From: Achromobacter aloeverae
Lineage (GTDB): Bacteria > Pseudomonadota > Gammaproteobacteria > Burkholderiales > Burkholderiaceae_B
Direction of reading: 5' to 3'
Length of the DNA: 64,000 bases
Assembly (NCBI RefSeq): GCF_004121055.1
Contig: NZ_PYAL01000003.1
Coordinates: 124,001-188,000, forward strand
In this document: in pieces, positions 50,024 through 58,429 of the stretch
Layout of the letters: every line of letters starts with the position of its first letter
How positions within the stretch are numbered: the first letter of the stretch is position 1
The notes under the pieces: model-generated
Told to the model about the DNA's origin: nothing
What the model saw: only the letters and a program-made list of their open reading frames with translations
Database searches by the model: none
Made by a program: the position numbers and the translations under genes

Positions 50024-50082
50024 GGATGCCAGGAGCCTGCGGCCATCGATGAAATTCGACCCTGGTCTTCGTGCATTACAAC

Positions 50083-50125
50083 GAAGCGACTCGGGAAATG
50101 CATTGAAGTATCGCTTCATCCCGAG
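50083..50125. repeat. interleaved inverted repeats downstream of hipA
   Basis: GAAGCGA (50083-50089) matches TCGCTTC (50111-50117), and CTCGGGA (50090-50096) matches TCCCGAG (50119-50125), all exact 7-bp arms. The order A-B-A'-B' means only one hairpin can form at a time, or the right half is a permuted inverted copy of the left. It lies between the convergent hipA and LysR genes. Confidence 0.6.
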
Positions 50126-50146
50126 AGACCGGGGCATGTCAGTCAG

Positions 50147-51046
50147 CTACGGCCCATCCACTTTCCCCTTCGCGACGGCGCGCCGTATCACCGTCGCAAA
50201 GTATTTCACGCTCATCGAGCGCGGAATGCCCCGTTGCCACAGCAAGCCAGGCGTGCGTTGCGGCGTGGGATCTTCCAGCGGGAGGAATCGCAGCCCGCTA
50301 TCCCCCGTGTCCGCACTGGCGCCGATGATCACCGCGATATCCGTACAGCGCGCCAGTTCCAGCATGGCATTGATCGAATTCAACTCGGCGATGATGATGG
50401 GTTCGGCACCGGCGGCTTGCAGGCAGTCATCGATCAACTGGCGCGTGGAGAACTGCCGGGAGAAGACCGCGATGCGCGCCCCGTGGAGTTCCGTCATCCT
50501 TATCCGGCGCCGATGGGCCAAGGGGTGGTTCGCGCTTACGACCAGACGCATTTCCTCGGTGTAGAGCTGTTCAAACCACAAGTCATGCGCGGGCGCGTCG
50601 GGCCGATAGGAAATGCCGAGATCCAGGCTGCCGGCCTGCAGTTGCTCAATGATTTGCAATGCCGGTAGTTCCTCCACCGCCAGCCGCACGGACGGATAGC
50701 GCGCCAGGAATTCGGCTATGCAGTTCGGCACCAGGCGAATATTGAAGCTCTGCGTCGTGCCGATACGTATTTCGCCCGAAACGGCCTGCGTCGAATCCCG
50801 GATCGCGTGGACCGCCGCGTCGACCTGGCGCAGCGCAGGTCCGATATTCAGCAACAGCGTCTCGCCCGCTTCGGTCATGGATACGCGCTTGCCGATCCGG
50901 TCAAACAGCGCCTGCCCCAGTTCCTCTTCCAACTGGCGGATCTGATGCGAGAGCGTGGATTGCGTGACATGCACGCGCTCGGCCGCCTTGGTGAAGCTGA
51001 GCGTCTGTGCCAACGCCTCGAAATAGCGCAGATGGCGTAGCTCCAT
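50147..51046 (-). CDS. LysR-family transcriptional regulator
   Basis: The 299-aa protein has the N-terminal winged helix-turn-helix (MELRHLRYFEALAQTLSFTK through VHVTQSTLSHQIRQLEEELG) and a periplasmic-binding-protein-like effector domain (from about 90) with IRIGTTQSFNIRLVPNCI, CynR/CbbR-like. AGGAGG precedes the Met at 51046. It is divergent from the lyase/CoA-transferase/receptor genes across 261 nt and is their probable activator, responding to an organic acid or CoA intermediate; the inducer is not known. Confidence 0.93.
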   Translation of the reverse strand: MELRHLRYFEALAQTLSFTKAAERVHVTQSTLSHQIRQLEEELGQALFDRIGKRVSMTEAGETLLLNIGPALRQVDAAVHAIRDSTQAVSGEIRIGTTQSFNIRLVPNCIAEFLARYPSVRLAVEELPALQIIEQLQAGSLDLGISYRPDAPAHDLWFEQLYTEEMRLVVSANHPLAHRRRIRMTELHGARIAVFSRQFSTRQLIDDCLQAAGAEPIIIAELNSINAMLELARCTDIAVIIGASADTGDSGLRFLPLEDPTPQRTPGLLWQRGIPRSMSVKYFATVIRRAVAKGKVDGP

Positions 51047-51307
51047 CGCCCCCTCCTGGAAGTTCTGCGATCGATGGAAATCGGCGATAAGCATTGATGG
51101 CATCGATCGTTTCCACAGAAATTTACCACTGTTTATTGGGCCAGCGCGTCTCTAGACTGTGCCACCACAGGCGCCGCGTTGCGTGCTTACGCCGAGCCGG
51201 CAAGTCCGGGAGAAAAGGATGTTCGAACAGCCTTGCCACGACTTTCGCGCAATGCCGGCGATCGCTGAAGCGATCCGCGCTTCCGTCTACCTTCGCAGGG
51301 AGCCCTC

Positions 51308-52114
51308 ATGATCATAGGCAAGGAAACCGTACCCCGCACGGCCATCAGCACGTCCAACTCGGAAACCATCGTGGTTCGAGGCAAGGACCTGAGCAAGGAT
51401 CTCATCGGCAAGCTGTCCTTCACCGAGTATTTCTACTTCCTCGTGACCGGCCGGCGCCCGAGCGCCGCCCAGACCGCGGTCGTCGACGCCACGCTGGTGG
51501 CGATCGCCGATCACGGCCTGGTGCCCAGCGTCCAGGCCAGCCGGATGACGCTCGCCGCGGCGCCCGATGCCATGCAAGGGGCAGTGGCCGCCGGCATCCT
51601 GGGCTGCGGCTCCGTCATTCTCGGCGCGTCCGAGAACGCCGGACGCATGCTGGCCGAAATCCGCGGACAGGTGGAACAAGGACGTTCCGACGAGGAAGCG
51701 GCCACGGCGGTGGTCCGTGCGTATCGCGAGGCCGGCCGCGCCATTCCCGGCTACGGCCATCCGCAACACAAGGCCCGTGACCCGCGCGTGCAAGCCTTGT
51801 TCGAGGTGGCGGCCGCGCAGGGCGCCGATCTGACCTACATCCGGCTGGCCGATGCGGTCGAGCGGATCATTCCCGAGGTCACCGGCAAGCAGCTCAAGCT
51901 CAACGTCTCCGCGGCCATTCCCGCTGTGCTGATGGGCGTAGGGTTTCCGTTGGAAGGGTTGCGAGGCGTACCGATCCTGGCGCGCACGGGCGGCCTGATC
52001 GCTCATTTGTGCGAGGAGCTGGCGCACGGCATCGGTTTCGCCCTGTCCTACCAGGCGACACGCGAACTGGTCTATACCGGCGAGGTGCCCGATGGGTTCA
52101 AGGTCGGGCAGTAA
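51308..52114 (+). CDS. short citrate-synthase-fold lyase (citryl-CoA lyase-like), atypical active site
   Basis: The 268-aa protein is homologous to the small domain-containing citryl-CoA lyase type of the citrate synthase superfamily. The conserved His region is present (PGYGHPQHKARDPR). However, the segment aligned with the catalytic Asp (NVDG in lyases, NVDF in synthases) reads LKLNVSAAI, Ser in place of Asp, and the first His site reads GCGSVILGASEN. It should therefore not perform standard citrate chemistry. It is first in a set with a CoA-transferase and a Bug receptor and may cleave another hydroxyacyl-CoA. Confidence 0.8.
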   Translation: MIIGKETVPRTAISTSNSETIVVRGKDLSKDLIGKLSFTEYFYFLVTGRRPSAAQTAVVDATLVAIADHGLVPSVQASRMTLAAAPDAMQGAVAAGILGCGSVILGASENAGRMLAEIRGQVEQGRSDEEAATAVVRAYREAGRAIPGYGHPQHKARDPRVQALFEVAAAQGADLTYIRLADAVERIIPEVTGKQLKLNVSAAIPAVLMGVGFPLEGLRGVPILARTGGLIAHLCEELAHGIGFALSYQATRELVYTGEVPDGFKVGQ

Positions 52115-52139
52115 GGCGCCGGCCGTCAGGGAGAGTGGC

Positions 52140-53291
52140 ATGATCGAAGTATTGAAGGGCGTGACGGTGATCGAGCAGGGCACGTTCATTACCGGGCCCG
52201 CCGCGGGCATGATGCTGGCGGACCTGGGCGCCGATGTCATCAAGGTGGAGCAGCCCGAAACCGGGGACCCCTTCCGGGCTTTCCGCGGCGGGCTCTATAG
52301 CCCCCATTTCCAAACCTACAACCGCAACAAGCGTAGCGTCACGCTCAACCCGAAGCAGCCCGACGATCTCGAATTGTTCGACGACCTGATCCGCGGCGCC
52401 GATGTCTACATACAGAATTTCCGTCCCGGCGCGGCCGAACGGCTGGGCGCGGGCGAAGCACGCTTGCGCGAAATCAATCCGCGCCTGATCTATTGCGCGA
52501 TCAGCGGCTTCGGCGCGACCGGGCCCGCCGCAAGGCGCCCCGCCTACGACACGGTCGCCCAGGCGGCCAGCGGATTCCTCGGCCTGTTGATCAACCCCGG
52601 CAATCCGCGCGTGGTCGGGCCCGCCATCGCCGATGCCTTGACGGGGTACTACGCGGCCTACGGCATCCTGGGCGCGCTCTATGAGCGCGAGCGCACGGGC
52701 ATCGGCCGCAAGGTCGAGGTCTCCATGCTGGAAGCCATGAGCCATTTCAACCTGGATGCGTTCACCCATTACTTCGCGGAAGGCGAGGTCATGGGGCCCT
52801 ATAGCCGGCCCAGCGTGTCGCAGTCCTACGTGGTGGCCTGCGCCGACGGCAAGTGGATAGCGCTGCACATGTCTTCGCCGGAGAAGTTCTGGCAGGGACT
52901 GGCCGACGCCATCGGCTTGCCGGACATGCTGAGGGACGCGCGCTACGCCACCCGGGAAGCGCGCATCCAGAACCAGGAAAACATCATGACCTTGCTCGCG
53001 GAGCGCTTCAAGGCGTACCCCCGCGATGAGTGGTGCCGGCGCCTGGAAGCCGAAGACGTTCCCCATGCACCGATGTACGACCCCAGCGAAGCCCTGGAAG
53101 ATCCCCAGGCCAGGCACCTGCAGATCGCGGTAAAGGGCTCGCACCCGGTGCTGGGCGAATTCACGACCGTTCGCAACCCCGTGTCATTCGATGGCCAGCG
53201 ACCGTTGAATGTCAGCGCCCCGCCTTTGCTGGGCGAACACAACGAAGTCATCCGTCAGGAACTGGCGGCCCGAGGTTCTCACGTCCGTTAG
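52140..53291 (+). CDS. CaiB/BaiF family (class III) CoA-transferase
   Basis: Class III CoA-transferases move CoA between acids through a mixed anhydride on an Asp. The 383-aa protein has the N-terminal VTVIEQGTFITGPAAGMMLADLG motif, LNPKQPDDLELFDDLI, and the catalytic Asp in RPAYDTVAQAASG near residue 142. GRKVEVSMLEAM precedes the second domain. GGGAGAG precedes the Met at 52140; it starts 25 nt after the lyase stop. It probably activates the acid that the neighbouring receptor captures and the lyase then cleaves. Confidence 0.92.
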   Translation: MIEVLKGVTVIEQGTFITGPAAGMMLADLGADVIKVEQPETGDPFRAFRGGLYSPHFQTYNRNKRSVTLNPKQPDDLELFDDLIRGADVYIQNFRPGAAERLGAGEARLREINPRLIYCAISGFGATGPAARRPAYDTVAQAASGFLGLLINPGNPRVVGPAIADALTGYYAAYGILGALYERERTGIGRKVEVSMLEAMSHFNLDAFTHYFAEGEVMGPYSRPSVSQSYVVACADGKWIALHMSSPEKFWQGLADAIGLPDMLRDARYATREARIQNQENIMTLLAERFKAYPRDEWCRRLEAEDVPHAPMYDPSEALEDPQARHLQIAVKGSHPVLGEFTTVRNPVSFDGQRPLNVSAPPLLGEHNEVIRQELAARGSHVR

Positions 53292-53357
53292 CCAGACCCG
53301 TCGCGGTACGTGCCGGCGTGCCTCGGCGCGGAATAAAAAAGACAACAGGAGACAAAC

Positions 53358-54341
53358 ATGAATAAAGCATTCCGGGCGCTGATCGCGCTTATCGTTGCGC
53401 TTCATGGTGCCGCACCGGGCCTGGCTCATGCCGCGGGCGACTATCCCGATCATCCGATACGGCTCATCGTCCCCTTTGCAGGGGGCACGTCCACCGATCT
53501 CGTGGCCCGCGTCATGGGCGAGGCGATGTCCAGGAAGCTGGGACAACCTGTCATCGTGGAAAATCGACCCGGCGCGGGCGGCAGCATCGGCACGGACTAC
53601 GTGGCCAAGTCCAGGAAGGATGGTTATGTGCTGAGCCTGGGAACGGTGGGTACGCTGTCGATCAACCCGGCGTTGTACCCCACGCTCTCCTACTCGCCGG
53701 CGCGGGACTTCTCCTACCTTGCCATGGCCGGCTATACGCCCACGCTGCTGGTGGTGCGAGCGGACGCGCCGTACAAGACGCTGGCCGATCTGGTCGCCTA
53801 TGCCAAGGCGCATCCCGACAAGCTGTCATTTGGTTCCGCGGGCAACGGCACTTCCGGCCATCTGGCCGGCGAGCTGCTCAAATCGATGGCCTCGGTCCGG
53901 ATGACCCATATTCCGTTCAAGGAGGGCGGCCAGGCGCTGGCGGCCGTGTTGGGCGGCCAGGTGGACTTCATGTTCTACCATCCCGCCGCGGTGCTGCCTT
54001 ATATCAGTAGCGGCAAGATGCGGGCCCTGGCCGCGAGCAGCGCCAGGCGCTCGGAGGCCGCCCCCACCGTCCCGACCCTGGCCGAATCCGGCTATCCCGG
54101 CTTCGACCTGACCGCATGGTTCATGCTGGCGGGGCCCGATGGCCTGGACGCCGGAGTCAGGCAAAAGCTGCTCGACACCGCCGCGGACGTGCTCCAGGAA
54201 GCCGGGGTGCGCAAGCAGCTGACGGCGCTGGGCCTGGAAGGGACGGGAAGCCTGGGCCCTGGGCAGTTGCAGGGCTTCGTGGACACGGAAACCGCCAAGT
54301 GGTCCAAGGTCGTCAAGGATGCGAATGCGCGCGTCGATTGA
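53358..54341 (+). CDS. Bug/TctC family periplasmic solute receptor
   Basis: The 327-aa exported protein has a Sec signal ending AHA near residue 25, then YPDHPIRLIVPFAGGTSTDLVAR, a Bug signature, with GSIGTDYVAKSRKDGY and FGSAGNGTSGHLAGELL. Bug receptors bind small carboxylates or nicotinamide-like compounds, expanded to many copies in Bordetella. It ends the LysR-controlled set. No TctAB permease is adjacent; it may share one encoded elsewhere or serve in sensing. Confidence 0.92.
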   Translation: MNKAFRALIALIVALHGAAPGLAHAAGDYPDHPIRLIVPFAGGTSTDLVARVMGEAMSRKLGQPVIVENRPGAGGSIGTDYVAKSRKDGYVLSLGTVGTLSINPALYPTLSYSPARDFSYLAMAGYTPTLLVVRADAPYKTLADLVAYAKAHPDKLSFGSAGNGTSGHLAGELLKSMASVRMTHIPFKEGGQALAAVLGGQVDFMFYHPAAVLPYISSGKMRALAASSARRSEAAPTVPTLAESGYPGFDLTAWFMLAGPDGLDAGVRQKLLDTAADVLQEAGVRKQLTALGLEGTGSLGPGQLQGFVDTETAKWSKVVKDANARVD

Positions 54342-54393
54342 AGCGAGTCCCGGGCGCAGGCCGGGACGTATGCCCGCAAGCACCGCAGCGCGA

Positions 54394-55317
54394 CTATGCC
54401 GCGGGATGCCGTGCCGCCCAGTGGCGCGCGATATCGATGCGGCGGCATATCCATACGCGATCGTGCCGCTGCACGTGATCCAGGAAGCGTTGTAGCGCCA
54501 GGAAGCGCCCCGGCCGCCCCAGCAGGCGGCAGTGCATGCCTATGGACATCATCCGGGGCGTTTCGACGCCCTCGGCGTACAGGACATCGAAACTGTCGCG
54601 CAGATATTCGTAGAAGTGCGACGCGGTATTGAACCCCTGGGGCGTGGCAAAACGCATGTCGTTGGCGTCCAGCGTGTAGGGCACGATCAGGTGCGGCAAG
54701 GAGACGCCGTCGGCGGGCGCCACTCGCGTCCAGAACGGCAAGTCGTCGCCGTAATAATCGCTGTCGTACTCGTAGCCGCCCTGTTCGATCAGCAGGCGCC
54801 GCGTGTTGGGGCTGTCGCGGCCGGTGTACCAGCCGAGGGGCCACAGGCCGCCCGTCAGTTCCCGCACGGCAGCCGTACCCAGCCTCATGTGTTCCCGCTC
54901 CGTGGCGATGTCGATGTTCTGGTAATGCAGCCAGCGCCAGCCGTGGCAGGCGATTTCGTGGTCCAGTTCGACGCAGGCCCGTGCGACATCGGGGTTGCGT
55001 TGCAACGCCAGCGCGACGCCGAAGACCGTCAGCGGCAGGCCGCGCCGCTCGAACTCGCGGAGGATGCGCCACACGCCCACGCGCGAGCCGTATTCGTACA
55101 GCGACTCCATGCTCAGGTGGCGCGCGGGATAGCTTTCGGCGCCGACGATTTCGGAGAGAAAGCGCTCCGACCCCGCATCGCCGTCCAGGATCGAACTCTC
55201 CGCCCCTTCTTCGTAGTTGAGGACGAACTGCACGGCGACGCGGGCGCCGCCGGGCCAATCCGCCCGCGGCGGCCTGGCGCCGTGGCCTATCAGGTCGCGC
55301 GGGTAGGCATCTTTCAT
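54394..55317 (-). CDS. puuE: PuuE-type allantoinase (polysaccharide deacetylase family)
   Basis: The 307-aa protein matches the metal-independent allantoinase PuuE, which opens allantoin to allantoate. It begins with YPRDLIGHGARPPRADWPGG, then VAVQFVLNYEEGAESSILDG, the helix NMES-like SMESLYEYGSRVGVWR, IACHGWRWLHYQ, GWYTGRDSPNTRR, and VPYTLDANDMRFATPQGFN; all are PuuE marks. The metal ligands of true polysaccharide deacetylases are absent, as in PuuE. It is last in a four-gene minus-strand unit; its start overlaps the racemase stop by 4 nt. Confidence 0.9.
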   Translation of the reverse strand: MKDAYPRDLIGHGARPPRADWPGGARVAVQFVLNYEEGAESSILDGDAGSERFLSEIVGAESYPARHLSMESLYEYGSRVGVWRILREFERRGLPLTVFGVALALQRNPDVARACVELDHEIACHGWRWLHYQNIDIATEREHMRLGTAAVRELTGGLWPLGWYTGRDSPNTRRLLIEQGGYEYDSDYYGDDLPFWTRVAPADGVSLPHLIVPYTLDANDMRFATPQGFNTASHFYEYLRDSFDVLYAEGVETPRMMSIGMHCRLLGRPGRFLALQRFLDHVQRHDRVWICRRIDIARHWAARHPAA

Positions 55318-56033
55318 CGAGGGGACTCCCGCTCCAGCAGTTCGCGCGCAACCCGCAGCGCGCTTGCGACGCTGTCCAGCACCGTGACCTTGCGATGTCC
55401 GGCCACGTTGGCGGGCGCCAGGCCCCCCAGTCCGGCGCCACCGACGATGACGACATCGGCGCCGTCTTCATCCGCGCAAAGTCGCGCCAGCCGGGCGACT
55501 TCGCCGCGCATGCGGTTCGGGTCGCCGGCGATGGCGGGATCCTGGGTTTCGAAGGTACGCACGGCGACCAGTTCGCCCTGCGCCGCGTCGCCGCGCAGGG
55601 CGTCTTCTTGCGTCGGCCGTGTCCTGATGGCGGCGCGAAACATGTCCGGCAGCAAGCGCTGCCATCCGCCGCCCGCGGTGACCACCGCCCAGCGCCGACC
55701 TGCCCGCGCGGCCAGCGTGACGGACGCGCCCAGCAGGTTGACGACCGGCCGGCGCGCCAGCGCCTGCAAGCCGGCGGTATCCAGGTCGGCGAAGCATCCC
55801 AGCACCACCGCGTCGAATGCGTCGCCCGCGGCCATGGCGCCTTGCAGGCTCGCCCGCGCGGCCCGCGCGCCGATGGCCATGGCCGCGGCGTCGCCGATAT
55901 ACGGCAGCCCGGTCCGCGCGGTCTCGACAGTCAACCGGTCCGCCGGTCGCAGGCCGGCCGCCGCCACCTCGCGCAGCCGTTCGCTGACGGCGGTGGATGT
56001 ATTGGGGTTGAGGACGAGCAGGCGCATCGGCAT
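55314..56033 (-). CDS. Asp/Glu/hydantoin racemase family protein with one catalytic Cys
   Basis: The 239-aa protein is of the HyuE/HpxA (hydantoin or allantoin racemase) family: LLVLNPNTSTAVSERL at the N-terminus and DAVVLGCFADLD with the first catalytic Cys near residue 81. The second Cys, expected in a GCAGM-type motif near residue 195, is Gly: VVIVGGAGLGGL. Two-base racemisation should not occur in the usual way. One-Cys relatives include decarboxylases and isomerases. Next to puuE it may process a ureide. The start overlaps the upstream stop by 1 nt (TGATG). Confidence 0.82.
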   Translation of the reverse strand: MPMRLLVLNPNTSTAVSERLREVAAAGLRPADRLTVETARTGLPYIGDAAAMAIGARAARASLQGAMAAGDAFDAVVLGCFADLDTAGLQALARRPVVNLLGASVTLAARAGRRWAVVTAGGGWQRLLPDMFRAAIRTRPTQEDALRGDAAQGELVAVRTFETQDPAIAGDPNRMRGEVARLARLCADEDGADVVIVGGAGLGGLAPANVAGHRKVTVLDSVASALRVARELLERESPR

Positions 56034-57091
56034 CAGGCGCGGCGGAATTCGCGGTTGAAGCGGTCGATCAGTTCGCGCCGTTGCGCCGCGATCGGCGCCC
56101 AGTTCATGCTGCGCGACTTCAGCAGTTCCTCCAGGCTGGGCGCGACTTGCGCGAGGATGCCCGAGAACGGTACATCGCGATTGCTCGGCACGTTGTAGTA
56201 AGGCTCCCTGGCCAGTTGGGCCTGCACGTGAGCATCGACCTGGGTGTTGATATAGGCGGCGGCCAGCGCCTTGTTCTTCGACCCCTTCACCAGGTGCGCG
56301 ATGTTGCTGACGATGCCCCAGCCTTCCTTCGGCCGGGCGATGGCGATGTCGACGCCTCGCGCGCGCAAAGGCTCGACCACGCTCAGGAAGCCTACCGCGA
56401 TATCGGCCTGGCCCTGCTGGAACAGCGGCCCCACGGCGCCCGGATTGGGCGGTATGGTGGCAAGGTTGGGCTTCAGCGCTTCCATGGCCTTCCAGGCCGG
56501 CTCCAGGTCCGTCTCGCTACCGCCATGCATCTTGGCCAGTGCCACCATCCAGGTCGCGCCTATGGTGGTGTCGGGGCCGTTGATCAGGACGCGGCCCTTG
56601 TATTCGGGACGCCACAGGTCTTCCCACGACGTGGGCGGCGTCTTCACCGTACGGGGGTTGTACGCAATGCCGAAGACCTGCAGCGCCGCCATGGCGCCGT
56701 ACCCGTCCTTGCCAACCAGGCCGGGTGGCAGCTTCTGCAGATTCGGCATTTGCGCCACAGGCAGCGGTTCGAGCAGGTCCTGGGCGCGCGCCACGATCTC
56801 GGCGGGTTCGTCGATCAGGATGACGTCATAGGGCGGCGCGTTCTTGGCCGCAACCACGCGTGCCAGGGCGTCCACGGCCAATACCGGGCTGATCGTGACG
56901 TCGCCCTTGGCTGCCTTCGCGTAGGCGGGGACGATGACGCTGCGCGCGGCTTGCTCCCATGTGCCAGGAAACGTCTGCACCACGATGCGGGTGTCGGACT
57001 GCGCGCGCGCCAAACCGGGCAGCGCGCCATAGAGGGCCAGGCCGGACAGACCGGCCATGACGTGACGGCGGGACAAATCGATGTCGTTCAT
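56033..57091 (-). CDS. Tat-exported periplasmic solute-binding protein (PotD-like)
   Basis: The 352-aa protein is a periplasmic binding protein of the extracellular solute-binding family 1/spermidine-putrescine class. The N-terminus MNDIDLSRRHVMAGLSGLA is a twin-arginine signal (SRRHV) ending near ARA. Later, YDVILIDEPAEIVARAQ, GIAYNPRTVKTPPTSWEDLW and FQQGQADIAVGFLS show the fold. AAGGAAA lies before the ATG at 57091. The matching ATPase and two permeases are on the opposite strand (58430-61201), so the transporter is split across the divergent locus. The ligand is probably a ureide or related amide. Confidence 0.9.
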   Translation of the reverse strand: MNDIDLSRRHVMAGLSGLALYGALPGLARAQSDTRIVVQTFPGTWEQAARSVIVPAYAKAAKGDVTISPVLAVDALARVVAAKNAPPYDVILIDEPAEIVARAQDLLEPLPVAQMPNLQKLPPGLVGKDGYGAMAALQVFGIAYNPRTVKTPPTSWEDLWRPEYKGRVLINGPDTTIGATWMVALAKMHGGSETDLEPAWKAMEALKPNLATIPPNPGAVGPLFQQGQADIAVGFLSVVEPLRARGVDIAIARPKEGWGIVSNIAHLVKGSKNKALAAAYINTQVDAHVQAQLAREPYYNVPSNRDVPFSGILAQVAPSLEELLKSRSMNWAPIAAQRRELIDRFNREFRRA

Positions 57092-57137
57092 GAGAGCGTT
57101 TCCTTGCAATGAGAGGGACTGACGCCAAGGGGGCGCG

Positions 57138-58058
57138 TTAGCGCGGGGGGAAATGTTCCTGCCAGTAGCGGGCCAGGTCGATGCGGCGCGGCGTCCAGAT
57201 CCGGTCGCCGTAGCTGTCGAGCATGTCGAGGATGCGGGCAAGGGCGGCGAAGCGGCCGGGACGGCCGACGATGCGCAAGTGCAGGCCGATGTTCAGCAGC
57301 TTGGGCGTGCCGCGCCGGCCTTCTTCCAGCAGCACTTCGATGGCGTCGCGCACATAGCCGACCATGTCATCGGCGCGCACGAAGCCATTGGGATGGAAGA
57401 ACTTCATGTCGTTGCTGTCGAAGGCATAGGGGATGACCAGCAAGGGGCGATCGGCCGCGGGATCCGCCCAATAGGGCAGGTCGTCGTCCAGGCCATTGCT
57501 GGTGTACGCGAAGTTTTCGCCGCGCAGCAGTTCACGCGTCCAGGGGCTTTCGCTGCCACGGCAGAAGAAGCCGGCCGGCGCCTGGCCGGTGACCTCCCGC
57601 AGCACGGCGACGCAGCGGCGCAGGTCTGCCTGTTCGGCTTCGCGGCTGTCATAGTCCGCGTGCGGCCGCCACCGCCAGCCATGGCAGGCGGCCTCGTGCC
57701 CGGCCTGCACGATGCGACGCGCGATGTCCGGCGAACGTTCGACGGCGCGTCCGCACATATAGAAAGTGGCCAGCCGCTTGTGCCGCTCCAAGGCATCCAG
57801 GACCCGCCAGATACCGGCGCGCATGCCATAGGCGAACTGCTGCTCCGTGCCCTGGTCCCAGCGGCCGGCGGGCACGACGCTATGGATCTCCGCCACGCGC
57901 TCGGCCGCGGCGTCGCCGTCCGCCACGGCCCATTCGGCGCCTTCCTCGAAATTCACGGCCAGCGATACCGCGAGGGCGGCATCGTTGGGAAACCGCGCTC
58001 GCGGCGGGTTGCCGCCATAGCCATGCAGGTCGCGATCCATCTCGCGCTTGATCATCAT
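57138..58058 (-). CDS. PuuE-like polysaccharide deacetylase family protein (second copy)
   Basis: The 306-aa protein has the same fold as the puuE product but is clearly diverged. It has GYGGNPPRARFPNDAALA, VNFEEGAEWAVADGD, AYGMRAGIWRVLDALE, AACHGWRWRPHADYD, FFCRGSESPWTRELL, and PYAFDSNDMKFFHPNGF. The NFEEG motif and absence of the NodB His pair mark the metal-independent branch that hydrolyses cyclic amides or formamides. Its substrate may differ from allantoin. The start is uncertain (Met at 58058, 58055 or 58040). It heads the minus-strand unit, 46 nt before the binding-protein gene. Confidence 0.85.
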   Translation of the reverse strand: MMIKREMDRDLHGYGGNPPRARFPNDAALAVSLAVNFEEGAEWAVADGDAAAERVAEIHSVVPAGRWDQGTEQQFAYGMRAGIWRVLDALERHKRLATFYMCGRAVERSPDIARRIVQAGHEAACHGWRWRPHADYDSREAEQADLRRCVAVLREVTGQAPAGFFCRGSESPWTRELLRGENFAYTSNGLDDDLPYWADPAADRPLLVIPYAFDSNDMKFFHPNGFVRADDMVGYVRDAIEVLLEEGRRGTPKLLNIGLHLRIVGRPGRFAALARILDMLDSYGDRIWTPRRIDLARYWQEHFPPR

Positions 58059-58429
58059 GTGGTCCCAGGTAACTAGAAAGCGCCTATCGCGCGCCGCGCT
58101 GCATCCGCGCGGCGGACCGGCGAGCACTTTGTATGCAATACCTATGCCAATTTCGGATCGGGAAAACCCGGCCCAGGCTATCCCTTGATTGGCCCGGCTA
58201 AAGGGGGAAAAGAGGGGTCCTAGGCCGGCTAGGCGGTACCGCCGCGGAAAATGCCATGCACATCTGAGTCGCATATGTGCACATTTCCGTGAGCAATGTG
58301 CACGATTTCGTGCGTGTGCGAGCCATGATGCGAGCCCTCCGCCGGGAGACGGAGGCCGCTAGAAATGGCATGGATATTGCATTGACTCCCCGCATACGCC
58401 CGTCATGGGCCGCACACAAGGACGCACGC
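58059..58429. promoter_or_regulatory. divergent control region of the ureide locus, with 21-bp-phased operator array
   Basis: No gene is seen. Three motifs centred on TGCA occur at exact 21-bp spacing: ATGCACAT (58256-58263), the palindrome ATGTGCACAT (58275-58284) and ATGTGCAC (58296-58303), centres 58258.5, 58279.5 and 58300.5. A 12-bp palindrome GGCGGTACCGCC (58232-58243) has its centre another 21 bp upstream. The GTGCAC core suits a GntR/FCD dimer, and one is encoded in the same locus. Promoters were not clearly found; a hairpin CCTCCG/CGGAGG spans 58336-58355. Confidence 0.6.

Noticed and set aside
50083-50125. A classic H-type pseudoknot
   Set aside because: Connecting loops of 0 and 1 nt cannot span two 7-bp stems, so both cannot form fully together.
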